Of a DNA stretch of 64,000 bases, positions 18,011 through 26,620 are shown piece by piece. The notes under the pieces were generated by a model. The model was not told the origin of the DNA. It searched no databases and worked only from the letters and a program-made list of their open reading frames with translations. Source of the DNA: Roseimicrobium sp. ORNL1. GTDB taxonomy: Bacteria; Verrucomicrobiota; Verrucomicrobiia; Verrucomicrobiales; Verrucomicrobiaceae. How positions within the stretch are numbered: the first letter of the stretch is position 1; each line of letters begins with the position of its first letter. The position numbers were made by a program, and so were the translations under genes. Location: NCBI RefSeq assembly GCF_011044495.1, contig NZ_CP049143.1:4464001-4528000 (forward strand). The letters are read 5' to 3'.

Positions 18011-20203
18011 ATGTCATTGACGGCTAACTCTTTGGACGAGAATGCAACACGCATCCTGGAAGCCCGGCACCATGACCCCTTTTCCTACCTTGGGCCGCAT
18101 CGCCTGAACGATGGCCGCCTGGTAGTACGGGCGTTGCAACCCCAAGCGCACGCGCTGGATATCGTATTGCTGGACGGCGGTGGCACCTTTTCCGCGGAGC
18201 TGCTGCACCCCAATGGGCTCTATGAAGCCTACCTCCCTGCCGACGCGTGGGGCAAGGCTTATGAGATCCTCTGGCACACCCACGAAGGCAAGCATGTGCA
18301 GCATCGCGATGCCTATTCCTTCGGCATGTGTCTGGGCGATCTGGATATGCACCTCTTCCGCGAGGGGCGGCATTGGAGACTCTTCGAGCACCTCGGCGCG
18401 CATCCGAAGATCAAGGATGGCGTGAGCGGCATGCAGTTCGCCGTGTGGGCGCCAAATGCGAAGCGCGTGTCCGTGACGGGCGACTTCAATTGCTGGGACG
18501 GCCGCGTGCATTCCATGCGCCTGCGCATGGAGGGCGGTATCTGGGAGCTCTTCATCCCGCACATCGGTCCGGGTGCGCACTACAAGTTTGAATTGCTCGG
18601 CGCGCACGGTCAGCTCTTCAACAAGAGCGACCCCTTTGCCTTCTTCGCACAGAATGGTCCCCAGACCGCGTCACTCACGTGGGACTTCCATTTGTACCAA
18701 TGGCAGGATGCCGAGTGGATGCAGCGCCGTCCCGCGACGGACCCCTACCATGCGCCGATGAGCATCTATGAGGTGCATCTGGGCTCCTGGAAGCGTGGAG
18801 AAAACAATCGTCCACTTTCCTACAATGAACTGGCGGATCAGCTCATCCCGTATGTGAAACAGCTTGGCTTCACACACATCGAGCTCATGCCCGTGAGTGA
18901 GTTCCCCTTTGATGGTTCGTGGGGTTATCAGGTGGGCGGCTACTATGCCCCGACCTCACGCTTTGGGAATCCGGATCAATTCCGCCACTTTGTGGATCGT
19001 TGCCACCAGGAGAATATCGGCGTGATTGTGGACTGGGTGCCCGCGCACTTCCCGAAGGATGCCCATGGCCTCGCGCGCTTCGATGGCACTGCACTCTATG
19101 AGCATGCGGACCCGCGCCAGGGCGAGCACATGGACTGGGGCACACTCATCTTCAACTACGGGCGTAATGAGGTGCGAAACTTCCTCATCGCAAACGCCCT
19201 CTTCTGGCTGGAGCATTATCACATCGATGGCATCCGCGTGGATGCGGTGGCCTCGATGCTCTACCTCGACTACTCCCGCGAACAGGGAGAATGGGTGCCC
19301 AATGTCCACGGCGGCCGCGAAAACCTGGAGGCGATCGCCTTCATGAAGGAGCTGAACCTGCAGTGCTACACACAGCATCCCGGTGTGATGATGATCGCCG
19401 AGGAGAGCACCTCGTGGGGTGGTGTATCACGTCCTGTGGCCAGCGGTGGCCTGGGCTTCGGCTTCAAGTGGAACATGGGCTGGATGAATGACACGCTCAA
19501 GTACATGGAGAAGGAGCCGATTCACCGGAAGTACCATCATGGTGAGGCCACCTTCTCGATGCTCTATGCCTATGATGAGAACTTCATCCTCGTGCTGAGC
19601 CACGATGAAGTGGTGCATGGCAAGCACGCCCTGCTGGACAAGATGCCCGGCGACCGCTGGCAGAAGTTCGCGAACCTGCGAATGTTCCTCGGCTGGATGT
19701 GGACGCACCCGGGCAAGAAGCTGCTCTTCATGGGTTGTGAAATCGGCCAATGGCGTGAGTGGTCCCACGAGCGCCAGCTCGACTGGGAAGTCCTCTTTGG
19801 TGAAGAACACCGCGGCCTGCAAAAGCTGGTGGCGGATCTGAACCATCTCTATACTTCGCGCCCCTCCCTGCACCGCCGCGACCATGAAAATGGTGGCTTC
19901 CGCTGGCTGGATGCAAATGACTGGGAGAACAGCCTCTTCGTCTATGTGCGTGAAGAACCCACCGGTGACCAGTGCACCGTGCTGGTGAATGCAACGCCGG
20001 TGCCTCGCCAGGGCTACCGCCTCGGCGTGAGCCAGCCGGGCACGTATCGCGAGCTGCTGAACACGGACTCTGGACTCTACTCCGGAGCGAACATGGGCAA
20101 CGGCGCCGGCCTCAATGCCGAGCCCACCCCGTGGCAGGGCCAGCCGTACTCCGTGGTAGTGACCGTGCCTCCGCTGGCGACGGTGATCATTGCGAAGGAG
20201 TAG
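18011..20203 (+). CDS. glgB: 1,4-alpha-glucan branching enzyme
   Basis: 730 residues, the usual size. Two N-terminal CBM48-like modules ([40 protein letters not shown]) precede the GH13 barrel. GH13 motifs are intact: [18 protein letters not shown] with the nucleophile Asp near residue 410, [10 protein letters not shown] with the acid/base Glu near 462 and LSHDEVVHG with the third Asp near 530. It introduces alpha-1,6 branches into glycogen. Other glycogen genes (glgA, glgC, glgP) are not in the window; the neighbouring upstream glycosyltransferase may act in the same process. Confidence 0.95.
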   Translation: MSLTANSLDENATRILEARHHDPFSYLGPHRLNDGRLVVRALQPQAHALDIVLLDGGGTFSAELLHPNGLYEAYLPADAWGKAYEILWHTHEGKHVQHRDAYSFGMCLGDLDMHLFREGRHWRLFEHLGAHPKIKDGVSGMQFAVWAPNAKRVSVTGDFNCWDGRVHSMRLRMEGGIWELFIPHIGPGAHYKFELLGAHGQLFNKSDPFAFFAQNGPQTASLTWDFHLYQWQDAEWMQRRPATDPYHAPMSIYEVHLGSWKRGENNRPLSYNELADQLIPYVKQLGFTHIELMPVSEFPFDGSWGYQVGGYYAPTSRFGNPDQFRHFVDRCHQENIGVIVDWVPAHFPKDAHGLARFDGTALYEHADPRQGEHMDWGTLIFNYGRNEVRNFLIANALFWLEHYHIDGIRVDAVASMLYLDYSREQGEWVPNVHGGRENLEAIAFMKELNLQCYTQHPGVMMIAEESTSWGGVSRPVASGGLGFGFKWNMGWMNDTLKYMEKEPIHRKYHHGEATFSMLYAYDENFILVLSHDEVVHGKHALLDKMPGDRWQKFANLRMFLGWMWTHPGKKLLFMGCEIGQWREWSHERQLDWEVLFGEEHRGLQKLVADLNHLYTSRPSLHRRDHENGGFRWLDANDWENSLFVYVREEPTGDQCTVLVNATPVPRQGYRLGVSQPGTYRELLNTDSGLYSGANMGNGAGLNAEPTPWQGQPYSVVVTVPPLATVIIAKE

Positions 20204-20248
20204 GTAGCCTTCGCGTGAAATCTCCAACCAGGGTCGCGAGCACTGCGC

Positions 20249-20350
20249 GGCCCTAGGAGCGCTGGCCTCTGGCCGGCGTTTTGGTGTTGCGATGCCTTGC
20301 CGGATAGAAACCATAATACGCCGGCCGGAGGCCAGCGCTCCCAGGGCCGT
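20249..20350. repeat. Inverted-repeat element, family A, copy 2
   Basis: Arms at about 20249-20279 and 20318-20350 carry the same GGAGCGCTGGCCTCTGGCCG / CGGCCGGAGGCCAGCGCTCC pair as the element at 8753, with a different 38-base middle. It starts 45 bases after glgB. The remainder of the gap to 20497 has no gene. Confidence 0.85.
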
Positions 20351-20497
20351 ACCTCGCTCATGGCGTCACAAGGTCGCTCAGAACACAGAGAGGGGTAGTC
20401 GCAATCGACGCTCTCCTCATGCCAACCGGAGAAGAGCACCCGGCCCCCCAGATGCGATATATGGGTGAGCGGCGCATGAAGCGTCCGCACTTCTCCC

Positions 20498-20827
20498 ATG
20501 ATTTCCCAAGCCCCCGCCCCCCTCGCCGGCGTACTTCCGCCTCCTTTTGAGCGACCCGAGCCGGTCGTGGCGCCCGCCCATCCCGTGGAGCAGTTGATTG
20601 ATAAAATCACCGCGCGCACGGGCGAGTTTTCCCGGCAGGACCCGGCCCGTGCCGTGGCCATCGCGCTGGGTACCGGCATTTTCCTCAACGTGATACCCAC
20701 CCGCTTCATCGTGAAAACGGTGACGGCGGTCACCGTGACCGTGCTCCGCCCGGCGCTGCTGACCTTGGGCATCATCAAGGCCCTCGAACTTTGCACTGAG
20801 AAACACCAACATACCGACCCATCATGA
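20498..20827 (+). CDS. Small membrane protein of unknown function
   Basis: 109 residues. A Pro-rich N-terminus (APAPLAGVLPPPFERPEP) is followed by one or two hydrophobic stretches, AVAIALGTGIFLNVIP and TVTAVTVTVLRPALLTLGII. Its end overlaps the next start by 4 bases (ATGA at 20824), so the two are translationally coupled. The partner is a DUF883/ElaB-like envelope protein, hinting at a shared envelope-stress role. The ATG follows GCACTTCTCCC. Confidence 0.6.
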   Translation: MISQAPAPLAGVLPPPFERPEPVVAPAHPVEQLIDKITARTGEFSRQDPARAVAIALGTGIFLNVIPTRFIVKTVTAVTVTVLRPALLTLGIIKALELCTEKHQHTDPS

Positions 20828-21321
20828 GCTCATATACTGAATCCCTCGGACAACAGGCTTCTGAAAAAGCTTCCGAAGCCTTGGACCAAGCGCATAGCAT
20901 GGCAGACCGCGCAAAAGAAAAGGCCACCCAAGCCATGGGCCAGGCCCAGGACATGGCAAAACATGCCAAGGAAAGCGCGCTGCACGCTGCCGAAAAAGGA
21001 CGCGAGCTGTGCAATACCACCACGACGGAAGTGGAGAACTTTGTACGAAAGCATCCCGTGTGGGCCGTGGCCGCCACGGTGGGCATCGGCTATGCCGTGG
21101 GCCTGCTGGCACGTGAGCTTCTGACCCCGCCCCCGCCCCCGAAGAACCGTGCCGTGCGCATGCTGGAGGACATCCAGGAACGTCTCTCGGACTTCCTGGG
21201 ACCTGCCTATGACCGTGCCAGCCACTACGCCGAAGACGGCATGAGCGCCGTGAAGAGTGGAGCTCAATCCCTCAGCGACATGAAGCTGGGCAACCGCCTC
21301 AAACAGTTCTTCTCCAACTGA
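20824..21321 (+). CDS. ElaB/YqjD (DUF883)-like membrane protein
   Basis: 165 residues. The first 75 residues are an Ala/Lys/Gln-rich amphipathic helix with 11-residue-like repeats (KASEALDQAHSMADRAKEKA; AMGQAQDMAKHAKESALHAA), as in LEA-type and DUF883 proteins. A membrane segment with typical context follows: VRKHPVWAVAATVGIGYAVG then LLARELL. The C-terminal tail is soluble. DUF883 proteins are stationary-phase inner-membrane proteins that can bind ribosomes; that is family knowledge, not shown here. Coupled to the upstream gene and 53 bases from the UspA gene. Confidence 0.65.
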   Translation: MSSYTESLGQQASEKASEALDQAHSMADRAKEKATQAMGQAQDMAKHAKESALHAAEKGRELCNTTTTEVENFVRKHPVWAVAATVGIGYAVGLLARELLTPPPPPKNRAVRMLEDIQERLSDFLGPAYDRASHYAEDGMSAVKSGAQSLSDMKLGNRLKQFFSN

Positions 21322-21374
21322 TCCATCGATCTCGATGCCGGTGATGGCACGTGGTCGTTCAACCGCTCCCTCCT

Positions 21375-21845
21375 ATGAAGACGATCGTCGCGCTGGTAGA
21401 TTTTTCCGACATGACCTTCAAAGTGCTGAAGCAGGCGCACCAACTTGCGTCTGCCTTCGGCAGTGAGGTCGTGCTGCTCCACGTGGTCTCCCCGGACCCT
21501 GTGGTGGTGGACTTTGGCATGGCGCCCACGGTGTACCGCCCGCCATCCCCCGAGACCATCGCAGCGGAGGGTGATCGTATGGTGCAGCTTCAGGAGTCCC
21601 TGGAGAAGTTTGGCGTGCGCGCGAGCACACGGCAGATCCAGGGCACTCAGGTGGAGGACCTCATTGAGGAATGCCGCCGCTTGGGAGCGGAGCTCATCAT
21701 CGTGGGATCTCACGGACACGGCTCCCTGTACAACCTGCTGGTGGGCTCCATCACCGCGCAGGTGCTGAAGAGTGCCCCCTGTCCCGTGCTGGTGGTGCCG
21801 GCCACGGAGGAGAAGAAAGCGGAACAATTGAAGGAAGCGGTGTAA
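21375..21845 (+). CDS. Universal stress protein (UspA family)
   Basis: 156 residues, a single Usp domain. The ATP-binding signature G-2x-G-9x-G-S is present in GSHGHGSLYNLLVGSIT near residue 112, so this is an ATP-binding member. TIVALVDFSDMTFKVLKQA and CPVLVVPA mark the first and last strands. The start follows CCGCTCCCTCCT. The gene closes a run of three small stress-type genes. Confidence 0.88.
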   Translation: MKTIVALVDFSDMTFKVLKQAHQLASAFGSEVVLLHVVSPDPVVVDFGMAPTVYRPPSPETIAAEGDRMVQLQESLEKFGVRASTRQIQGTQVEDLIEECRRLGAELIIVGSHGHGSLYNLLVGSITAQVLKSAPCPVLVVPATEEKKAEQLKEAV

Positions 21846-21883
21846 GCCCGTGGCCGCGTGCGGTGAAGGGCCTTGCGTCTGAA

Positions 21884-22045
21884 AGGAGCGCGGACACTCT
21901 TGTCCGCCGCCCCTGAGGCGCCATCGTTTTTCATCCGGCAGGCAAGGTCGTGGTCCACCGGCTGCTTCTGAAGCGCCATGTCGCAGTTTTAGCGCGCACG
22001 TGCTCGCTGCGTTACAGAACGGCGGACAAGAGTGTCCACGCTCCT
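21884..22045. repeat. Inverted-repeat element, family D
   Basis: AGGAGCGCGGACACTCTTGT + CCGCCG (21884-21909) pairs with CGGCGGACAAGAGTGTCCAC + GCTCCT (22020-22045), with one mismatch, across 110 bases. Only one copy is in the window. It fills half of the 21846-22201 gap, in which no gene was seen. Confidence 0.8.
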
Positions 22046-22201
22046 ATGGGGGCAGCCCGCGCCGGGCAGCAGGCTTTGGCGCGGAATCTCCTTGCCGATG
22101 CGGCGGTGAGGGTTAGGGAAAACATGGACCCGTTCCGCCCTGCTCGGGCGTATCGTCCATTCCCCCTCGCCCTCTGTACCGCCGCCTTCGTTTGCCCTTT
22201 C

Positions 22202-23425
22202 ATGCGCCAGCCGCCCAAGAAATTTGTTGCCCATCCCTTTCCCTATCATCACGAGCTCGACCTCACGATTGAGAAGCTGACGAATCTGGGACATGGCATC
22301 GCGCGGGTGGACGGCTGGGTGGTGATGATTCCCTTTGGCCTGCCGGGTGAAAAGGTGCGGGCGCGAATCCATCGCAATCACAAGAACTACAGCGAGGCGG
22401 ACCTCATGGAGGTGCTGGAGCCCTCGCCGGAGCGCGTAGAGGCGCGTTGTCCCCTCTTCGGCACCTGTGGTGGCTGTCAGTACCAGAACCTGGGGTATGA
22501 GGCCCAGCTTGTCTGGAAGCAGCAGCAAGTAGCGGAGTTGCTGAAGCACATGGCACGTATCGAGCACGAGGTGCTGCCTGTGATTGGCTCGCCGAGGCAG
22601 TTTGAGTATCGCTCAAAGATCACGCCGCACTTCGCCCAGCCGCGCAACGGGCAGATTGCCGAGATTGGCTTCCTCGCGGACAGCAGCCGCCACCGCATCA
22701 TCGATGTGCCGCGCTGCGACATCGCCATGCCGGAGCTCAATGAAGCGCTGGGAGGCATGCGTGAGGACATCCGTGCGCACGCCTCGCGCTACAAGCGCGG
22801 CGCCACGGTGCTGCTGCGTGCCTCTCAGGGGAGCGTGCTTACGCAGTCCGCGGAGATTGCGACTGAGGTGGTGGATGATGTGCGGTTTGAGTTCCAAGCG
22901 GGTGACTTCTTCCAGAACAATCCCTTCATCCTTCCCGCCTTCGTGCAACACGTCGCCGCCGAAGCGAAGGCGAGCGGCGCGCGCTTCCTGCTGGATGCGT
23001 ATTGCGGCAGCGGACTCTTCGCGTTGAGCTGCGCGAAGCATTTCGAGCATGTGGTGGGCATCGAAATTTCCGAATCCGCTGTGGTGAAGGCGAAGCACAA
23101 TGCGGAGATCAACGGCATCACCAATGCACAATTTACCGCGGGGAGTGCGGAGCATCTGTTTGCCAAGGCAATTCATCCTGCGGCAGAGACCGCGGTGATT
23201 GTCGACCCTCCTCGTGCAGGATGCGGTGACAGCTTCCTGGCGCAGCTCTTTGAGTTTGGTCCACGTGCGGTGGTGTATGTGTCCTGCAATCCGGCCACGC
23301 AGATGCGCGACCTGGTGAAGTTCACTGAAGCTGGATATGAGCTGTCGAAGGTGCAGCCGTTTGATTTGTTCCCGCAGACACGGCATTTGGAGTGTGTGGT
23401 GACGCTGGTGAAGAAGAGCGTGTGA
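22202..23425 (+). CDS. RumA/RlmD-type 23S rRNA/tRNA m5U methyltransferase
   Basis: 407 residues. An N-terminal TRAM domain (LTIEKLTNLGHGIARVDGWV) is followed by the 4Fe-4S ligands C-x5-C-x2-C in RCPLFGTCGGCQYQ (about 83-92) and a fourth Cys in VPRCDIAM (about 171). The SAM domain has FFQNNPFILP, DAYCGSGLFALSCA, IVDPPRAGCG and the catalytic Cys in VYVSCNPATQ near 361. It methylates C5 of uridine in RNA; whether 23S U1939, U747 or tRNA U54 is the target cannot be decided here. ATG 22202 is the first start after the repeat-containing gap. Confidence 0.88.
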   Translation: MRQPPKKFVAHPFPYHHELDLTIEKLTNLGHGIARVDGWVVMIPFGLPGEKVRARIHRNHKNYSEADLMEVLEPSPERVEARCPLFGTCGGCQYQNLGYEAQLVWKQQQVAELLKHMARIEHEVLPVIGSPRQFEYRSKITPHFAQPRNGQIAEIGFLADSSRHRIIDVPRCDIAMPELNEALGGMREDIRAHASRYKRGATVLLRASQGSVLTQSAEIATEVVDDVRFEFQAGDFFQNNPFILPAFVQHVAAEAKASGARFLLDAYCGSGLFALSCAKHFEHVVGIEISESAVVKAKHNAEINGITNAQFTAGSAEHLFAKAIHPAAETAVIVDPPRAGCGDSFLAQLFEFGPRAVVYVSCNPATQMRDLVKFTEAGYELSKVQPFDLFPQTRHLECVVTLVKKSV

Positions 23426-23449
23426 TGACGCGTCGCAGCAGCCCAAATC

Positions 23450-23483
23450 AAATGCCCGCTCACCATTACAGTAAGCGGGCATG
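23450..23483. terminator. Hairpin between convergent genes
   Basis: ATGCCCGCT (about 23452-23460) pairs with AGCGGGCAT (about 23474-23482) around a 13-base loop, lying between the ends of the convergent RNA methyltransferase and PRC-barrel genes. No strong T-run on either side; it probably serves as a bidirectional terminator. Confidence 0.55.
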
Positions 23484-23518
23484 CTGGTTCAGGTTGGGTA
23501 TGATGACTTGATGAACCG

Positions 23519-24670
23519 TTAGAGCGGCTTCCTGTCGGCTGCGCTGCCAGTGGGGGATGTCGGTGAGGGCGTAGCAGAGGGTGTTTCGTCAGCCTTCTTT
23601 GGCGCAGCGTTCTCGATGGCCTTTTCAGCCTTCTGCTGGGCACCCTTGTTTTCGGGATTGTCGCGATTAGGACGGCGATTCGCCGGGTCAGTGGTATCGG
23701 CACCAGGCGTCTTCTTCTCCGTCGGAGTTTCTTTCTTCGCCTGATCGTCCTTGTTTGCACCGTTCGCATTGGCCGGAGGATTGGTGGCGCTGCGATTGGC
23801 AGGCTCATTCGGCTTGTCAGCGGAGGCTCCGGGACGTGAGGTGTTGCTGGAATCGCTGGACCCGCCAGGGCGATTGTTAGGACTGTCGGGTGACGAGGCA
23901 TCCGGACGGTTGGCACTGCCACGGCGCTCGGAGGAGCTGTCGGGACGATTGCCGGAGCGGTTTGCTTCTCCATCAGGGCGGTTGTTGCCACGGCGTTCTT
24001 CGCCGGCACGGGATTCGGGCATATTGCGGTCGCGGTTGGCTTCCGAGGTGGAAGTGCGATCGCTATCGCGACGAGCGGTGGCGTCCGCACGATTGCGTTC
24101 GGTTGCGCTGGTTTCTGCACGATCCGTACGGGATGGATCGGTGGCATCCGGGCGGTTGCGGTCACGATCGCGGCCTTCGCGTCCACGTCCATCACGATCG
24201 CGATTGCGGTCGATTTCCGTGCGTGATGAGGTTTCCGAACGGACGCCTACTCGAAGCTCAGTGGCATTGCCACCGAAGTGCGTGTACGAGCGCTCGAAGA
24301 ACGCAGGCTCAAAACGCGTGGTGGTGCTGGTGAGGTGGGTGCGCTCGACGATGGGAGCGCTGATAAGGCGCTCGCGATTGATGTCGACGAGGGTCACTTC
24401 ACGAGCGCTGCTGTAGCGGATCGCGGTGTAGGGCACGGCGACGACACGCTCGGCGAGCACGCCGCCAGTGACTAGTGCAGACACGATGCGCTGGCTGCCC
24501 GGATCGACCACGACGTAGCCGATATGACCGGCGTCCTGGTTATCAGAGGTATGCAAGACGAGGTCTTCCTGGCAGACCTTCAGTACACTGAAGCCTTCGA
24601 CTTCCTGTGCCTTGCTGCTCCATGGAACTGCCAGAGCTACGGCAGCAATAATTCCAAGAGATGTTTTCAT
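23519..24670 (-). CDS. Exported PRC-barrel-like protein with long Arg/Asp/Asn-rich disordered tail
   Basis: 383 residues. Signal peptide MKTSLGIIAAVALAVPWSSK-AQ. Residues about 25-140 look like a PRC-barrel (IGYVVVDPGSQRIVSALVTG; VVAVPYTAIRY; REVTLVDINRERL). The remaining 230 residues are low complexity: RNRDRDGRGREGRDRDRNRP, then Ser/Asn/Arg-rich and finally Lys/Pro/Ala-rich segments, with many RPD/RPG repeats. Such a tail is disordered and highly charged, perhaps binding nucleic acid, polyanions or peptidoglycan outside the inner membrane. No function is established. Confidence 0.6.
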   Translation of the reverse strand: MKTSLGIIAAVALAVPWSSKAQEVEGFSVLKVCQEDLVLHTSDNQDAGHIGYVVVDPGSQRIVSALVTGGVLAERVVAVPYTAIRYSSAREVTLVDINRERLISAPIVERTHLTSTTTRFEPAFFERSYTHFGGNATELRVGVRSETSSRTEIDRNRDRDGRGREGRDRDRNRPDATDPSRTDRAETSATERNRADATARRDSDRTSTSEANRDRNMPESRAGEERRGNNRPDGEANRSGNRPDSSSERRGSANRPDASSPDSPNNRPGGSSDSSNTSRPGASADKPNEPANRSATNPPANANGANKDDQAKKETPTEKKTPGADTTDPANRRPNRDNPENKGAQQKAEKAIENAAPKKADETPSATPSPTSPTGSAADRKPL

Positions 24671-24945
24671 TGGGTGGTTTGGGTTGGGTTCGTTGGTTAG
24701 GCAGGTATCGCATTTTGCGCGATCCTGGCTTTGCTTTTTGTCGACTAATCCGTGAACACTTTCTGTGTCGCAGTACCGTCGATGGCTGATTGTTCGCGAT
24801 TGCGTGAAGCTGCGGCCGTAAGAAATTCCGAAGCAAGATACCTGCGGAGAGAGCGGAGCAGTCTCTGACAGCCATCCGCATTGTTGGCCGCGAATCAGTT
24901 CCGCAAGCCAGCAATGGCGAGCAAAAATTTTCGCCCTCTCCCCTT
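24671..24945. promoter_or_regulatory. Divergent intergenic region
   Basis: 275 bases between divergent genes (PRC-barrel and beta-helix proteins), which must hold both promoters. No repeat element or clear promoter boxes could be identified by eye. Confidence 0.3.
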
Positions 24946-25980
24946 ATGGCAATGCGACGTCTCACCCGCAATCTATTGCTCGGACTGACCACGTTCCTCG
25001 CGGTCGCCGTGGCTATAGGTTTTTACATCCACGAGAAAGAACACTCCCACACCCAGGCGGTCTCGCCATCGGGTGGAGGTGTTGCGATTCAGCGGGCCAT
25101 TGAAAAGCTCGGTCCTGAGGGTGGAGAAATTCTACTCACGTCCGGTACCTACGAGTGTGCTACGCCCATCGTCATCCGCTCGAACTACATCACGCTGCGC
25201 GGCGCAGGTAATGCGACCATTCTGCGCTTGAAAGCAGGCGCGAACTGCCCGGTCATCATCATCGGGGATGAAGCGCCTACACCAAGGCGCGAGGTGAGCG
25301 GCATCCAACTCGCGGACCTCGCCATTGATGGTAATCGTTTGAAACAGGACGTGGAGTGCTGGGACGGCTCCTGCGACACAGGTGAGAAGACAGTGATCCG
25401 CAGCTGCGGCGTAGTCGTGCGCAAAGCAGTGGATGTCTCGCTGGAACGACTGAACATCCATGGCTGCCGCTCTGCGGGTGTGGTCACGGAAAAAGGATGC
25501 CGCAGGCTTACGGTTCGTGAGTTGAGCGCGAGCGACAATCACTTCGACGGTCTCGCCTGCTATGAGACTGAAGAGAGTCTTTTCGAGGGGCTTCACCTGC
25601 ACCGCAACAACTGTGCCGGCATCTCCACGGACATCAAGTTCAACCGCAATCTCGTGTCCAATGTGATGCTCTCGAACAACGGCAAACAGGGCATCTTCAT
25701 GCGCGACTCACGCAGCAATGTCTTCCTGGGTGTGGTGATCGTGGGAAGCGGCGAGCAAGGCGTCTTCATTGCGCAGAGCGACGCAGACCCAAAGACAGCG
25801 GTTGTCGGCAACAGTTTCACGGCACTCACCGTGAGCGGCTGCAAAGGTCCTGCCGTACGAGTGAATGACAAGTCGTGCACGAATAACGTGATGACTGGAT
25901 GCCAGTTCATCGACAACGCAGACGGTCTTTCCGAGGTGACGTCAGGACTCGTGAGTATGCAGTCCGCTCTGACGGAGTGA
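24946..25980 (+). CDS. Membrane-anchored right-handed beta-helix protein
   Basis: 344 residues. An N-terminal segment NLLLGLTTFLAVAVAIGFYI is a signal anchor or uncleaved signal peptide. From residue 45 on it has pectate-lyase-like / parallel beta-helix coils: AIQRAIEKLGPEGGEILLTS, GTYECATPIVIRSNYITLRG, CGVVVRKAVDVSLERLNIHG, NHFDGLACYETEESLFEGL, NNGKQGIFMRDSRSNVFLG. Such proteins bind or cleave polysaccharides; no lyase catalytic signature stands out. A second in-frame ATG lies at 24952. Confidence 0.75.
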   Translation: MAMRRLTRNLLLGLTTFLAVAVAIGFYIHEKEHSHTQAVSPSGGGVAIQRAIEKLGPEGGEILLTSGTYECATPIVIRSNYITLRGAGNATILRLKAGANCPVIIIGDEAPTPRREVSGIQLADLAIDGNRLKQDVECWDGSCDTGEKTVIRSCGVVVRKAVDVSLERLNIHGCRSAGVVTEKGCRRLTVRELSASDNHFDGLACYETEESLFEGLHLHRNNCAGISTDIKFNRNLVSNVMLSNNGKQGIFMRDSRSNVFLGVVIVGSGEQGVFIAQSDADPKTAVVGNSFTALTVSGCKGPAVRVNDKSCTNNVMTGCQFIDNADGLSEVTSGLVSMQSALTE

Positions 25981-26205
25981 GAAAGTTGGTCGTCCGCTGT
26001 TCCTTCGGTAGGCTGCATCGAGAAATGCAAAATGAGAAATGAAAGGTGAAAAATTCAAAGTGACTGAAGGGCATTCCATTTTGCATTTTTCACTTCTCAC
26101 TTTGCATTGTTGGAGCAGACCAGACGGGTGCACGATCGTTTTCAAATCGATTGGGAAAGCCAAGCCGCTCGCCACTAACCGCCGAGGCCCGGCGGACTAC
26201 TTTCT
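25981..26205. repeat. Inverted-repeat element, family C, copy 2, with heptanucleotide core
   Basis: The left arm (GAAAGTTGGTCGTCCGCTG at 25981) is decayed; the right arm GGCCCGGCGGACTACTTTCT at about 26185-26204 is good. The middle is made of 7-base units, GAAATGC, AAAATGA, GAAATGA, AAGGTGA, AAAATTC, AAAGTGA, then the inverted set TTTTGCA, TTTTTCA, CTTCTCA, CTTTGCA. It lies between the convergent beta-helix and MauE genes, and its right end provides the stop codon of the latter. Confidence 0.8.
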
Positions 26206-26619
26206 ACGCACGAACATCAGCCACGCTCCCACGGCGAGCAGCACTGCATCCCGCACCAATGCCTCTACAATGGTGGTGGTCCCCTTCCCTCCTCCGAAGC
26301 AGCCGCATTCAACATCAAGCCCGCGCATCCACGCGGCGATCAATGCAACGGCAAACACCACGAGGGAGACATTCAAAATCAGAAGACCTCCACGGCGCAG
26401 CCAACCGGTGAGCACACACAGTCCGGCGAAGATCTCCAGCCACGGCAGCAACAGTGCGGTCCACGCGGCAAAGGGATCCGGCAGCAGGTGAAAGCTGCGG
26501 ACATTCACCAGGAACTGCGCAGGGTCCTGCACTTTCACCACGCCAGCCCAGATGAAGACGCCGCCGAAAATCCAAGCGAGCACTTCATGTACCCAGCGCA
26601 TGCCAGCCCCCTGCTTCAT
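26197..26619 (-). CDS. MauE/DoxX-family membrane protein
   Basis: 140 residues from the ATG at 26619, one base after the stop of holB, so clearly in the same transcript. Four membrane segments can be read: VLAWIFGGVFIWAGVVKV, AAWTALLLPWLEIFAGLCVL, GGLLILNVSLVVFAVALIAA and AVLLAVGAWLMFV. The C-x-C in DVECGCFGGG sits after segment 3, as in MauE-like proteins linked to disulfide or quinone redox chemistry. Reading frames starting further upstream would be inside holB. The last codons and TAG stop lie in repeat family C. Confidence 0.75.
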   Translation of the reverse strand: MKQGAGMRWVHEVLAWIFGGVFIWAGVVKVQDPAQFLVNVRSFHLLPDPFAAWTALLLPWLEIFAGLCVLTGWLRRGGLLILNVSLVVFAVALIAAWMRGLDVECGCFGGGKGTTTIVEALVRDAVLLAVGAWLMFVRRK

Positions 26620-26620
26620 A

